A DNA stretch of 64,000 nucleotides, from the NCBI GenBank assembly GCA_023101885.1, contig JALPQD010000294.1, forward strand, positions 919,501-983,500. Direction: 5' to 3'. Under the pieces are notes generated by a model, which searched no databases, was not told where the DNA came from, and worked only from the letters and a program-made list of their open reading frames with translations. This document shows, in pieces, positions 1 to 12,039 of the stretch. This DNA comes from Typhlomys cinereus. Taxonomy: Eukaryota; Chordata; Mammalia; Rodentia; Platacanthomyidae. The position numbers and the translations under genes were made by a program. Position 1 is the first letter of the stretch; each line of letters begins with the position of its first letter.

Positions 1-29
1 GTTTGTATGAGCTGCAATAAAAAAAAAGA
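1..29 (+). mobile_element. Last bases of a sense L1 3' end
   Basis: gtttgtatgagctgcaataa followed by A-rich sequence is the same 3' terminus seen at the end of the complete L1 tail at 45461-45915. Only the terminus is inside the window. Confidence 0.6.
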
Positions 30-149
30 ATATGTGGGCCTGTTTTGCAACTTTTTTTTTTTTACACAAGGTCCCAGCCTCTTCCATAAAGTTCTAGAGC
101 CATTCTCATCATAGATTATATATGTATCGACAAGGATATCACTGTAGTG

Positions 150-350
150 TTTAACTTCTCTTGTCTGAGATATCTTGCTCAATATTAAATTTTCCAGTTC
201 CATCCACTTAGCAGCAGATTCCATAATCTCATCCTTTCTGATGGCTGAGTAATATTCCATTGTATATATGTACACCACATTTTCATTATCCATTCCTCTG
301 TTGATGGGCATGTTGGCTGTTTCCATTTTCTTGTTATTGTGAGATTATGT
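150..350 (-). mobile_element. Old L1 ORF2 C-terminal fragment
   Basis: In antisense the sequence encodes the typical L1 ORF2 tail (W/I-Y-T-M-E-Y-Y-S-A-I-K type). On the + strand this is gatggctgagtaatattcca at 240-260. It is more diverged than the L1 that follows, so it is an older copy. Confidence 0.7.
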
Positions 351-3300
351 ATATATTACATAAACATAAAATATATGAAGAGAGATGCTGAGATAATTTA
401 CTTTCTCTTTTTAGTGACTTTCTTATAGCTTGCAAATTTCATGTTTGTAGGAAATTAAAAAGGAGGATCTTATAAATTTATTTATTGAATGCTGATTCTT
501 AAATCAGGAAGGAAAAAGATTTTTTTAAAAATTTATTTCCGCTCATACAAACTTAATAGTACATTGGTCCCCTTCCTCCCTCCACCCCTTCCTGGACCCC
601 CTTGCTCCCTCCCCTGTTTTCCCCTTCTTTTCCTCCCCTCCCTCCCTATCTCCCAGTGCCTCCACCCCCCCCCCCAATCCCTGGAGCATCCTTTAATGTG
701 TATGTCAAACTTTCCTCTGGGTCTTCCTCTCTGATGAAGTGTAAGGACTCAGTGGCATTTCCTAGAACTCTTTCTTGTGTTCCCCTCCAAATATGGGAAC
801 ACTATTGTGGCTGTTAATCCCTAGCTTCTAAGGATCCTAGTGCCTTTAGTCCATGCTAGATTTTGAGAGGTCAATAATGTGTTGGACATTGCGCAGGTCA
901 TGCAAAGTTCTATTATGATTGCTTCAGTCCTAATTTGTGTGGAGTATCTTGCATATTATTACTCCTCCCATCCTTGTGCTCTTTCAATCTTACCACCTGC
1001 TCTTCCACAAATTTCCCTGAGCTTCAGGATGGGGAGAGATTAGGCTGGCCTAGTTCCAGGTGGTTGATATAGAGTCTCTGATGTTCTGAATTATGGTTTG
1101 TTGATTTTTTTTCCAGTTTTGCTGCTCCTGCAATGTCCTTCACTCCATCCTGATGGGTATTGGATGTCACCCCCTGGGCAGGGATAAAAACCTGTTAAAT
1201 TAGAGTCTTGTTATAAGAGTATATTCAAGGTAGATGGAATAAAAGTAGGAGACCACGGTGAGGGAGGGGTCAGTCCCCATTTGCAAAATAGTTACTTTCT
1301 ATCTGCCAGACCATATGCCTTCACCTTCTGATGAGATCATACCCCATCAGTTGCAAATGATCAGGAAGGAAAGTCTCTGAACTTAACCAGATGTCTCATT
1401 ACTTACTTGCAGTCCTCTATGGTGGCCTATTTTCTCTGCTGTAACATGATCCCCTCTCTCCTTGTTTCGGGTGGGGCCCTCCTTCCTCATCCCTCATATT
1501 TATAATCTTTGCAATTACTGTAGGTATTACAGAGATTTATCTTTGAGTGTCCCTAAGTGGGTTTGGTACTAGGAGCCACGTATTAGGGAGTACATACAGC
1601 ACTTAATTTTCTGTGTCTGTGATACTTCACTCAATATAATTGTTTCTAATTCCATCCATTTCCCGGCAAATCTCATTAATTTATCATTTTTGATGGCTGA
1701 GTAGTATTCCATTGTATAAATGTACCACATGTTCCTTATCCACTCGTCAACTGTTGGACATTTGGGTTGATTCCATGACTTTGCTATTGTAAACAGTGCT
1801 GCTATGAACATGGTCGTGCTTGTGCTATCGAGGTGAACCTCTGCTGTATGGGGGTTATTCCCAAAAGTGGAATAGCAGGGTCATATGGCATTTCAATCTC
1901 TAACTTCTTTAAGAACCTTCAGATGGCTCGCCAGAGTGGCTGTATGAGCCTGCATTCCCACCCGCAATGTAGGAAAGTTCCCTTCTCTCCACATCCTCCC
2001 CAGCATTTGGTGGTGTTTGTATTGTGGATTTTTGCCATCCTGACCGGGGTGAGATGATATCTCAGGGAAGTTTTGATCTGTATTTCCCTGATGGCTAAGG
2101 ATGTGGAGCATTTTTTCAGATATTTGTTAGACATTTTAATTTCATCCCTGGTAAAGTTTCTTTTACGTTCCAAGGCCCATTTTTTAATAGGGCCATTTGT
2201 TTCCTTGGTGTTTAGTTTTCTAAGTTCTTTGTGCACTCTGAATAATAGAGCTATATCAGATATGTGGTTAGTGAAGATTTTCTCCCATTCTGTGGGCTGT
2301 GTTTGTGCTGGAGTTACAATCTCTTTATCTGAACAGAAGCTCTTTAATTTCACAAGATCCTATCTGTTGAGTGTTGGTTCTAGTGACTGGGATATTGGAT
2401 GTCTATTTAGGAACTGTTGGCCTAGAATTAGCTCGAGGGATTTCTCTACCCTTTCAACTATGGTTTTTATAGTCTCTTGCCTTATATCGAGGTCCTTGAT
2501 CCATTTGGAATTAATTCTTGTACATGGTGACAAGTACGGGTCCAGTTTTAATCTTCTGCATGTGGCTATCCAGTTTTGCCAGCACCATTTGTTGAAGATG
2601 CTGTTCCTTTTCCATTGGATTTTTTGGGCCCCTTTGTCAAAGATCAAATGGCTGTAGTTGTGTGGGCCTATATCTGGGTCTTCAACCCTTATCCATTGAT
2701 CCATGTGTCTATTTTAGAGCCAATAACCAGGCTGTTTTTTACAACTATGGATTTGTAGTATAGACTAAAGTTTGTATGGTTGTACCTCCAGCAGTGTTTT
2801 TGTTACTCAAGATTGTTTTTGCTATCCTGGGTCTTTTGTGCCTCCATATGAATTTTGTGATTGTTTGGTCAACTTCTTTAAAAAATTGCTTTGGAATTTT
2901 AATTGGTGTAGCATTGAATTTGTATATTGCTTTTGGTATGATGATCATTTTTACGATATTGATTCTGACGATCCAGGAACATGGGAGGTCTTTACACCTT
3001 CTGGTATCTTATGCAATTTCTTTCTTTAGGGTTTTAAAGTTTTCATTATAAAGATCTTTTACTTCCTTGGTTAGGTTTATACCAAGGTATTTCATTTTTT
3101 TAGGGGCTAAAGTAAATGGGATTGTTTCTCTCAGGGCCTTTTCACTTCTTTCCTTCTGGACATATAGGAAGGCCACTGATTTTTGTACATTTATTTTGTA
3201 TCCTGCCACCCTGCTGAACTTCTGTATTAGTTCCAGGAGCTTCCTTGTGTAGTTTTTGGGATCACTCAGGTATAAGATCATGTCATCTGCAAATAGAGAT

Positions 3301-3789
3301 TCCTTGCCAATTTGAATCCCTTTTATGTCCCTTTCTTATCTTATGGCTTTAGCTAAGACTTCAAGTACAATATTGAATAGAAGTGGTGAGAGTGGACAGC
3401 CTTGTCTAGTTCCTGATTGAAGTGGGAATCCTTCAAGTTTTTCCCCATTGAATATAATCTTTTCTGTTGGTTTGTATATAGCTTTTATTATATTGATTAA
3501 GGTTCCTTCCATTCCAACTGTCTCTAGGGTTTTGATCATAAAAGGGCTGTTGGATCTTGTTAAAAGGTTTTTCTGCATCTTTTGAGAGTATCATGTGGTC
3601 TTGGACTTTGGACTGGTTTATATGGTGAATTACATTTATTGATTTGCATATGTTGAACCAACCTTGTGTGCCTGGGGTAAAGCCTACTTGATCCCCATGA
3701 ATGGTCTTTTTAATATGTTTTTGAATCCGATTTGCTAAGACTTTGTTGAGAATCTTTGCATCTGTGTTCATCAGAGAGATTGGCCTCCT

Positions 3790-3863
3790 TCCTTGTGTAG
3801 TTTTTGGGATCACTCAGGCATAAGATCATGTCATCTGCAAATATTGATTCCTTGCCAATTTGA
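3790..3863. repeat. Templated internal duplication inside L1 ORF2
   Basis: These bases copy 3243-3315 of the same L1 with three mismatches, inserted 547 bp away. The insertion is bracketed by a direct repeat of gactttgttgagaatctttg plus catctgt (3739-3765 and 3862-3888), followed by a T-run. Confidence 0.85.
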
Positions 3864-5453
3864 CTTTGTTGAGAATCTTTGCATCTGTTTTTTTTTTAAG
3901 TGTATCTTTATTAGGTTTTGGGATTAAGATGATATTAACTTCATAGAAGGAATTTGGTAGTTTTCCTTCCTTTGCTATTTGATGGAACAGTTTAAGGAGT
4001 ATTTGTGTTATTAACTCCTTAAATGTCTGGTAGAAATCTGTGCTGAATCCATCTGGCCCAGGACATTTTTTGGTGAGAAGATTCGAGATTACTTCCTCAA
4101 TTTCCTTATATGTTATAGGACTATTTAAATAATTCACAACTTCCTGATTCAATTTAGGTAAGTTGTGTTTACTTAGAAATTCATCCATCTCTTTTGTGTT
4201 GTCAAACTTCACAGAGTATAAGTTTTTGAAATATGATGTTATAATTCTCTGGATTTCTTGGGTATCAGTAGTGATAACTTCATTTTCATTTCTAATTTTG
4301 TTAATTTGGGTTTTCTTTCTCTTGCTTTTGGTTAATTTAGCTAGTATCAATCTTACTGATTTTTTTTTTTAAAAAAACAGCTTTTTGGCTGGTTGATTTT
4401 CTGTATCATTTTCCTAATCTTGATTTCAGGTATTTCTCCCCTTATTTTGCTAATCTGCTCTCTTCTACTGCTTTTGGGATTGGATTGCTCTAGTGTCTCT
4501 AAAGCTTTAAGTTGCATTGTTAAGTTATTTATTTCTGATGTGTCCATTTTTTTGATGTAGGAGCTATGAACTTACCTCTTAGGACAGCTTTCATTGTGTC
4601 CCAAAGATTTTGGTAAAATGTATTTTCATTATCATTCACTTTCAGGAAATCTTGAATTTCTTTTTTAATTTCTTCCTAAATCCAATTCTCATTCAGCATC
4701 ATAGTGTTAAGTTTCCAGGAGTTAGTGTATTTTCTGTTGTTTGTTGTGTTGTGGATGTCAAGCTTTAGGCCATGGTGGTCTGATAAGGTACAGGCTAGAA
4801 TTTCAACTTTCTGTATATGTGGAGATTCTTTTTGTGGCCCAATATGTGATCTATTTTGGAGAAAGTTCCGTGTGCTACTGAAAAATTCTTTGGTATTCTT
4901 TGGTGTGTGGATGAAAAATTTGATAGAGATCTGTAAGGTGCATTTCGGTAAGGGTTTATTTAAGTTCCAAAGTGTCTCTGTTAAGTTTTTTACCTGTTGA
5001 TCTATCCCATGTTGAGAGGGTGGTGTTGAAATCCCCAAGAATTATCATTTTGGGGTTGATTTCTTGCTCTAGATGTTGTAGGGTTTGCTTAATGAATGTG
5101 AGGGGGGAGCGTATTGGGTGCATATATGTTCGGTAATGTGATGTCTTCCTGGTGAATTGTACCTGTGACTAAAATGTAGTATCCGTCTGTGTCTCATATG
5201 ATTTTTTTGGTTGGAAGTCCACTTTGTCCAATAGCATAATGGCTACTCCTGCCTGTTTCCTGTTTCCATTAGTTTGCAGAATTTTGGGCCAGCCTTTTAT
5301 TTTTAGGATGTGCCTATCTTTTGTGGTGAGATGGGTTTCCTGCAGGCAGCAGATTGATGGGTTGTGATTTTTAATCCAAGTTTGTAATCTGTGTCTCTTG
5401 ATCGGTGAGTTAATTCCATTAACATTTAATGTTATAATGGAGAAATAATTTTT

Positions 5454-6192
5454 TTCCACTCATAGAAACTTAACAGGTACACCAATCCCCCCTCCCTCCA
5501 ACCACCTATCCCCCTGTGCCCCCTCCCCTCCCTCTTCTCTCCCCATCCCTCAGTGCCTCCCCCTCCCATCCCCGGAGCATCCTTTAATGTGCATGCCAAA
5601 CTCTCTTCTGGGTCCTCCTCTCCCATGAGGTACAAGGACCCAGTGGCATTTCCCAACATCCTTTCCTGTGTTCCCGTTAAGCATAGGAACACTACTGTGG
5701 CTGTCAATCCCTTGCCTCCCAGGATCCTAGTGCCTTTAGCAAATACTGGACTTTGTGAGGTCAATAGTGTGTTGGACATTGCTCAGGGCATGTACAATCT
5801 AAATATGATTGCTTTGGCCCTAACTTGTGTGGAGTATCTTGCATATCATTGCTCCTCCCATCCTTGTGCTCTTACAATTTTACCGCCCCCTCTTCCACAA
5901 ATTTCCCTGAGCTTTGGGATGGGGAGAAATTAGGCTGGCCTAGTTCCAGGTGATTGATATAGAGTCTCTGATGTTCTGGATTATGGTTTGTTGATTTTTT
6001 TTTTTTTTCAGTTTTGCTTCTTCTGCAATGCCCTTCACTCTATTCTGATGGGATTGGATTTCACCCCCTGGCCAGAGATAAAAACCTGTTAAATTAGAGT
6101 CTTGTTATAAGAGTATATTCAAAGGTAGATGTAATAAAAGTAGGAAACCACAGTGAGGGAGGGATCAATCACCCATCTGCGAAATGGTTACT
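5454..6192 (-). mobile_element. L1 3' UTR copy nested in the larger L1
   Basis: This segment repeats the 3' UTR at 530-1270, with the same pyrimidine-rich tract and the same atagagtctctgatgttctg block. It sits inside the ORF2 start region. The 15-bp TSD is ggagaaataattttt (5439-5453) and ggagaaattattttt (6193-6207), with one mismatch. It is 5'-truncated to about 0.74 kb. Confidence 0.9.
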
Positions 6193-6229
6193 GGAGAAAT
6201 TATTTTTAATTACGGACATTTATTATGTT

Positions 6230-7300
6230 TAGTGGCTTTTGTAAGTGCATTGTTTCACTTTTAGGTTTTGGTGGTATTATACTTCCTTTCTGTCCTCCTG
6301 GATATGTTTGTTTTTTTTTCTTCAAGCTAGAGTATTATTTCTAGCATTTTTTGAAGGCCTTGGTTTGGTGGACATGTTTGTCTTTGTGCTGGAAAATTTT
6401 TCTTTCTCCCTCGATCATGACAGATCGTTTTGCGGAGTGTATCAGCCTGGGTTGACATTTTTGCTCATTCAGTACTTGAAGTACGTCTCTCCAAGCTCTT
6501 CTTGCTTTTACTGTTTCCATTAAGAAGTCATTTGTTATTTTAATAGGTTTACCTTTAAAAGTGACTTTTTTTTTCCCTTGAAGCTCTCAGTACCATTTTT
6601 TTGTCTTGAATGTGGAGTGTTTTAACTATTATTTGCTGTGGTGAGTTTCTATTTTGGTCATGTTTGTTTGGGGTGTGGAATGCCTCTTGTGTATGGATGA
6701 CCCTCTTTTTTTTGATGAGGAAAGTTTTCCTTGATGATAGTTTGAAAAATTTCCTCAGATGTGGTATTTTGGGATTTTTGCTCTGGTATTTTCATGAATG
6801 TGTATGTTAACCTTCTTCAGGGTGTCCCATAACTTGAATATTTCTCTTGAGTATCTTTTTGGCTTTAACAACCTCTTCCACTGAGTTGGTTAATACTCCT
6901 ACTTTGTCTTCAAAGTCTGAAATTCTATTTTCTGCTTCGTTAGTTCTGCTGATAAGACTCTCTGTTGAGTTCTCGGGTAAAGATAACTTGTCTTTTAGTT
7001 CAGTTTTAAACTCTGCTTGAGTCTGTTTTAACTGCTCTATGCCTATTTTTGTTTCTTGAACTGTTTTCTTCAACTCCTCCAAGTGTCTGTTGTGTTCTTC
7101 AAAGTGGTTGATGCGGTTATTTAATTCGCCTGGATTTCCTCTTTCATAGCATTGATCATGGCAATGATCATGTTTTGAAAGTCATTATCTTGGGTCAGGC
7201 TTTCTTGGCTATTTTCCGTGGATTTGTTCTGGTTGGAGTCTATCATTATGATGTTAGTTCCTTCAGTGGGAGATTTGATTTTTTGCATTTTGTTTCTCAT
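6230..7300 (-). pseudogene. L1 ORF1 (RNA-binding coiled-coil protein), disrupted
   Basis: A likely start codon lies at 7298-7300 on the minus strand. The frame runs about 59 codons to a stop at 7121-7123. It then resumes one frame over with a coiled-coil stretch at 6807-7082 (LKKTVQETKIGIEQLKQTQA), which ends at NIQVMGHPEEG. Beyond this, broken frames keep ORF1p C-terminal features such as IIVKTLHIQDKKMVLRASRE. ORF1p normally trimerises through the coiled coil and coats L1 RNA. The copy is not functional. Confidence 0.85.
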
Positions 7301-7642
7301 GGATTTGCACCTTGACTTGGCATTGTTGTTTTAACTCTTAAGACCTTCTTCCAATTTCTGTGTGTTTTTCACTGAACTGAATTAGTTGGCCTGGAGCAGC
7401 TCCCACTCCGACTGGCTGGTGGGAGGAGCTGGGACTAGGGGGTTTCATGGGGTTGGGGGTGAGCAGGGGGTGCTTACCTAGGGTGCAGTGTGTCCTGGCT
7501 GGACTGGGTGTATCCCAGGCGGGTGGGGAAAGGGAAGGAAAAAGATTTTTATACCCATCTGTAGTTGATTGTTATTAGTTTTCTTGGTCTTGCTTCTTTG
7601 AGGATCAAAGGCTTTGTATAATGATCTTGAACTCTAATTCTT

Positions 7643-7898
7643 TTTTTTATTCAATTGTGCATGGGTGTGTGTGTTTGTGTGTGTTTGTGTGTGTGTGTGT
7701 GTGTGCGTGTGCGTGTGTGTGTAGAACCACGGGCGAATTGTTTACTCTGCCTCCGGATTCACAGGCTCTGCCCTACCAGGACCAGAAATGTAGGCCGCCC
7801 CCGCTTCCGCCTGGCAACTGTACATGGGATCTAGGATCCGAACTCGGACCTTCTGCCTGCAAGGCAGAGGCCTAACTCCTGAGCCACCTCTCCAGTCC
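7643..7898 (-). mobile_element. Dip-like SINE (young)
   Basis: On the minus strand it has a tRNA-like head (gactggagaggtggctcagg), a GC-rich body, (CA)n and an AT-rich tail. The TSD is tgaactctaattctt at 7628-7642 and 7899-7913. Confidence 0.92.
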
Positions 7899-8189
7899 TG
7901 AACTCTAATTCTTATAACAGCATATTCCTCTGACACTAGTCCATTGAGCCTTCTGTGCTGTTATAAAACACATAGTTTCATAATGCATGTTGTTCTTTTG
8001 GCTAGTATAAAAAGATCTAGACTTCTACTTTTACTAAGAATAAACTTGTTGCAAACACTCATTGAAAAATAGCATGGTTCTTCCATTAGTAGCAGTTCTT
8101 TACTAGTAGGTAGCACACAAGTTTTTTTTGTTTTGTTTTGTTTTTTGTTTTAGATTCCATTATTATGTTGGCATGGCCAAGCCAGCCAT

Positions 8190-8508
8190 TGAAAAGACAA
8201 GTTCTTTTTTTTATTCTATTTTTATTTTATGTTGCATATATGAATATAGTAATTTTATAGTGCTTTCAACCCTTAGTTCCAAGTCCCATCCTTTTCTCTT
8301 TACAGACTTTCATGTCTCCTGCCAGACTCCCTCCCTCCTATTTTCCAATCTTTTTACTTGTGTAGCCCACTGTGTTTCATCTAGTTTGTGATGACTTATG
8401 CCCGACTTGATCCATGCTCCAGCAAGCATCCTAGATCAGCAGATACTATTGAGGAAAGCATTCTCCTTTACTTCCCCATTGGCATAAGTTCTCATCAATC
8501 TCTCAGAC
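8190..8508 (-). mobile_element. Old L1 3' region
   Basis: It shares order and wording with 12.04-12.36 kb (tgtagcccactgtgtttcat; gattcaagctcc type blocks). It belongs to an older L1 family than the 525-7532 copy. Confidence 0.55.
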
Positions 8509-8522
8509 CGAACACATAGATT

Positions 8523-9980
8523 TTTTTTATTAATTAATTTTTTCCCCACTCATACAAACTTCATAGGTACTACGGTCCACTCCCTCCACCCCTCCTCGTC
8601 CCCCTTGTTCCTTCCTCCCTTTTCTCTTTCCTTTAACCCCCCTCCTTCCCTTTCTCCCAATGCCCCCTCCCCCCAAATCTTTAGTGTGAATGTCAAACTT
8701 CCCTCTGAGTTCTCCACTCTAATGAGGTACAAGGACTCAGTAGCATTGCCTAGAGCCCTTTCTTGTGCCCCTCTTTAGGATGGGAACACTATTGTGACCA
8801 TTAATCCCTTGCCTCTAAGGATCCCAGTGCCTGTGATCCATGCTAGATTTTGAGGGTTCATTGATATGTCAGTCACTGAGCAGGTCATTCAAAGTCCTAT
8901 TATGGCTACTTCGGCCCTAAGTATCTTGCATATCGTTGCTCCTCCCCCTCTTTAGGCTCTTATAATCTTACTGCCTGTCTTCTGCAAATTTCCCTGAGCT
9001 TCAGGATGGGGAGAGATTTGGCTGGTCTGGTTCCAGGTGATTAATGTAGGGTCTCTGATGTTCTGAATTATGGTTTGTTGTTATTTTCAGTTTTGCTGTT
9101 CCTGGACTGCCCTTGGCTCCATCCTGATTGGTATTGGATGTCACCTCCTAGCCAGAGATAAAAGCCTGTTAAAATGGAGTCTTACTATAAGAGTAGATTC
9201 AAAGGTAGATGGAATGAGTAGGAGACCACGGTGAGGGTGGGTCAGTCTCCCATTTTCAGGATGGTTACCATCTATCTGCCAGACTATATGCCCTCCCTGA
9301 CTGGTGTAATCAAACCTCCTCAGCTGCAAGTGACCAGGAAGGAAAGTGAGTGAGCTTAACCAGATGTCTCAGTACTTACTTACTCTGCTGTAGTATGATC
9401 CCCTTGCTCCTTATTTCTGGCGGGGCCCTCCTTTCCCTTCCTCTTGTTTATAATCTTTCAATTACTTTAAGTATTACAGAAATTTATTTTTGAGTATGTC
9501 ACTAAGTGGGTTTGGTACTAGAATCCACCTATTAGGGAGTACATACTGTGCTTAATTTTCTGTGTCTGGGATACTTCACTCAATATAATTTTTTTCTAAT
9601 TCCATCTATTTCCCAGCAAATTTCATTAATTCATCATTTTTGATGGCTGAGTAATATTCCATTGTATAAATGTACCACATTTTCCTTATCCACTTGTCAA
9701 CCGTTGGGCATTTGGGTTGATTCCATGACTTTGCTATTGTTAAATAGTGCTGCTGTGAACATGTTTGTGCTTGTGCCATTGAGGTGAATTTTTGTTTTAT
9801 GGGGGGATTATTCACAGAAGTGGAATCGCAGGGTCATATGGCATTTCAATCTTAAACTTTTTTAAGAATTGCCAGATGGCTCACCAGAGTGGTTGTATAA
9901 GCCTGCATTCCCACCAGCGATGTAGGAGAGTTTCCTTCTCTCCACATCCTCCCCAGCATTTGGTGTTGTCTGTGTTAAGG
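8523..9980 (-). mobile_element. 5'-truncated L1 (3' UTR plus ORF2 end)
   Basis: The TSD is acacatagatt at 8512-8522 and 9981-9991. On the minus strand it contains the ORF2 C-terminus (WNQPKCPTVDKWIRKMWYIY, 9606-9815) and then a 3' UTR with the same G-rich (minus) tract as the L1 at 525. It is about 1.46 kb and decayed. Confidence 0.92.
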
Positions 9981-9991
9981 ACACATAGATT

Positions 9992-11703
9992 CTTGATTCT
10001 TAAATTTAGTGCGCAATTTTATCCTTGTAAAAAGCAGAGTTGCATTTTGTTTTATGTTTTCCATAGAAAGAGGTTATTGTCTATGTATACAATCTTTTCA
10101 ATGCAACAAGCAACTGTTGTAAAACTGATACCATCCCTAGAGAGAGTGCACATGTATGCCATGGCACATGTATGCTATGGGACCTGGATGGCAAATGGTA
10201 GTCAAATACTTTTCAGAAGTCAACTCTTTCATCCTATTGTGTGAGTTTCTGGAGATCAAACTCAGGTCACCTGGTTTGTGATCCGCCACCTTACCTACTG
10301 AGAATCTCTTTGGCACAGTTAATTACAATTTATATAGGCTCTATATAGTGGTCAGAGTGAAAATATATACTACTTGTATTTTGATACAAAATAATGTTCA
10401 TAATTCTTGGCTTGTATATATATCCTTCCATGCTATGCTAACACTAATATTCAAACAACAGTAGCTTATTTGATGTTTGAAAGAAACACTTGCTAGCTGA
10501 AGGATATTTCTCTCCAGCATGGGCTGGAAACCATGCTGAATGTGCTAAGTGGTTCCATCTGACCTGCAGAAAATCACTGTGGGTTACATTTTCACTTTGC
10601 ACATGTCATTGACAGAGCCAGCTGGCTGCAGTAGGCTTTCTGAAAGGACATTTCTGGCCGAGCTTTGGAAGACTGCATTTTGAAAAATGAAGTACAAAAA
10701 AACACCCACTGTTCAATGCTTGCACATTAAAAGCACATGGTAAAGGAAGTACAGTGGGCTACCAAAAAGGTCGCAGAATGCACATTAAATTTTGTGAACA
10801 ATTTAAATTATTTTACTTATAGTAGGTTTAAAAATCATACTTAATATAAGAACCAGTCTCTTTAAAAGGCAAATGAATTAGAATTAATTGCAAATATTTT
10901 AGAGAGTAATTCATTGGTGTAGCTTAACAAGGTAAGATTTAGCATTATTCCATTTATAAGTACTTACTTGTAATTGTGTATAGATTGTATGCCTACTAAG
11001 TGTAGATTTGGATAATTATGTCTCTTTTTAAGAAAATCTAGATTGGCAAAATATTTCAGCTTGAACTCTTGTTTTGGGTAAAATATAAACTCTTTTAGTT
11101 TTAGACTTCTTTCAAAATGCCTCATTCTGTCAGTGTAGTAATGAATTGTTATTTAGAAGTGACTTAACCTCCTGGTAAGAAAGTCATTTTTGTAAATTCA
11201 GGGTATTATTTTTATTGCCATTCAATAATGGAACAGGCTGAGGCAGAGGTTCTGAGCCACATGTGGCCTTAGGACATGGGTGAATATTTAGAGTAGTTCC
11301 ATAAGCCTTTTTGTTAGCATTTACCTTGGGTTTCTCATGGAGGCCTGCTCAGTACTGGTGATACCGAAAGGTGAGTGAGTTATTCCCAAAGAAAGAAACA
11401 AAGAGCTATTAAAGTAGCATCTGTGTGAGAGTGGACAGGATCTTCAATTATCAGACTCTCCACATACCTCAAAGTATTGACCTCTCTCGGATGGGATGGA
11501 CAGTTACTATGAAGGGCCCAGAACAAGCTCACGGAACTTCCGTTTTGACAGTGTAGAAGCCTGTCTCCCTGACTAGAAAAAGAAGTGACTCCAGGTTGCA
11601 AAGGTTTTGGAGGAACCGGCTCCCGTTCATACAGAAGTCAAGATAAAGATGAGGTCTCTCTCTGCTCAGGACCATATCACTATATTCCTTTTGGCAAATA
11701 TTT
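9992..11703. other. Intronic sequence, mostly unique
   Basis: A B3-like SINE remnant (minus) is recognisable at about 10125-10315 (atcaaactcaggtcacctgg). The rest, including a somewhat GC-richer block at 10470-10760, matches nothing I recognise and has no convincing exon. Confidence 0.5.
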
Positions 11704-11965
11704 ATGTTTTTGCATGTGAGTGTGTCTGTATCTGTGTGTATCAAAGGGCACTGTGTGTGCCTTTGGAGTCTCAAGGGTGACTTCATGAATCATTCTGAAT
11801 TGTTTCTACTTTCCTTTTGCTTTCTTCTGAGATTTTCTAAGTTAAAGGTCAGAAGTGCAGGCTGCCACATTTCTGCCTGCTGTTTTTATGCAGGATCTGG
11901 GAACTGAATTCAGGTCCTTCTGCTTGTGAGGTAGAAGTTTAATGCTGAGCTGTCTTTCCAGCTCT
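11704..11965 (-). mobile_element. Dip-like SINE, older subtype
   Basis: It shares the body and head order with the younger copies but has the variant arm gtatcaaagggcactgtgtg and many substitutions. The head end is agctggaaagacagctcagc on the minus strand. Confidence 0.75.
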
Positions 11966-12039
11966 TGTTGTTGAATGTTTCAAGCCCATAAAGATGGATT
12001 AATCTTTGAGGGAAGTCCCCACTCCATGATGATTTTTTC

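Larger units (their letters stand above)
1569..6219 (-). pseudogene. L1 ORF2 (endonuclease-reverse transcriptase), disrupted
   Basis: On the minus strand the start codon lies at 6219. The endonuclease N-terminus (SIITLNVNGINSPIKRHRL) spans the nested L1 insertion. Next come reverse transcriptase sequence ([20 protein letters not shown] near 3.8 kb; [20 protein letters not shown] near 3.4 kb) and a C-terminus containing WNQPKCPTVDEWIR near 1.75 kb. The frame is broken between at least 4350, 3813, 3578, 3281, 2948, 2704, 2353 and 1811. A 0.74-kb insertion follows the first codons, and a templated duplication sits at 3790-3863. Intact ORF2 would be about 1,280 codons. The product would nick target DNA and copy RNA; this copy cannot. 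Confidence 0.9.
525..7532 (-). mobile_element. Nearly full-length LINE-1, antisense, with nested L1
   Basis: This L1 is flanked by an 18-bp TSD (ggaaggaaaaagattttt at 507-524 and 7533-7550), so both ends are known. Read on the minus strand, a GC-rich 5' region (about 7320-7532) is followed by ORF1 remnants (start near 7300) and ORF2 remnants (start codon near 6219, end near 1569). The 3' UTR follows, with the pyrimidine-rich (+ strand) tract at 540-670. Without the 0.74-kb L1 nested at 5454-6192 the element is about 6.3 kb. Multiple frameshifts, stops and an internal duplication make it inactive. Confidence 0.93.

Noticed and set aside
2073..2657. 194-codon frame on the + strand
   Set aside because: It is the antisense shadow of L1 ORF2.
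1569..6219. Active L1 reverse transcriptase
   Set aside because: Many frameshifts, a nested L1 and an internal duplication exclude function.
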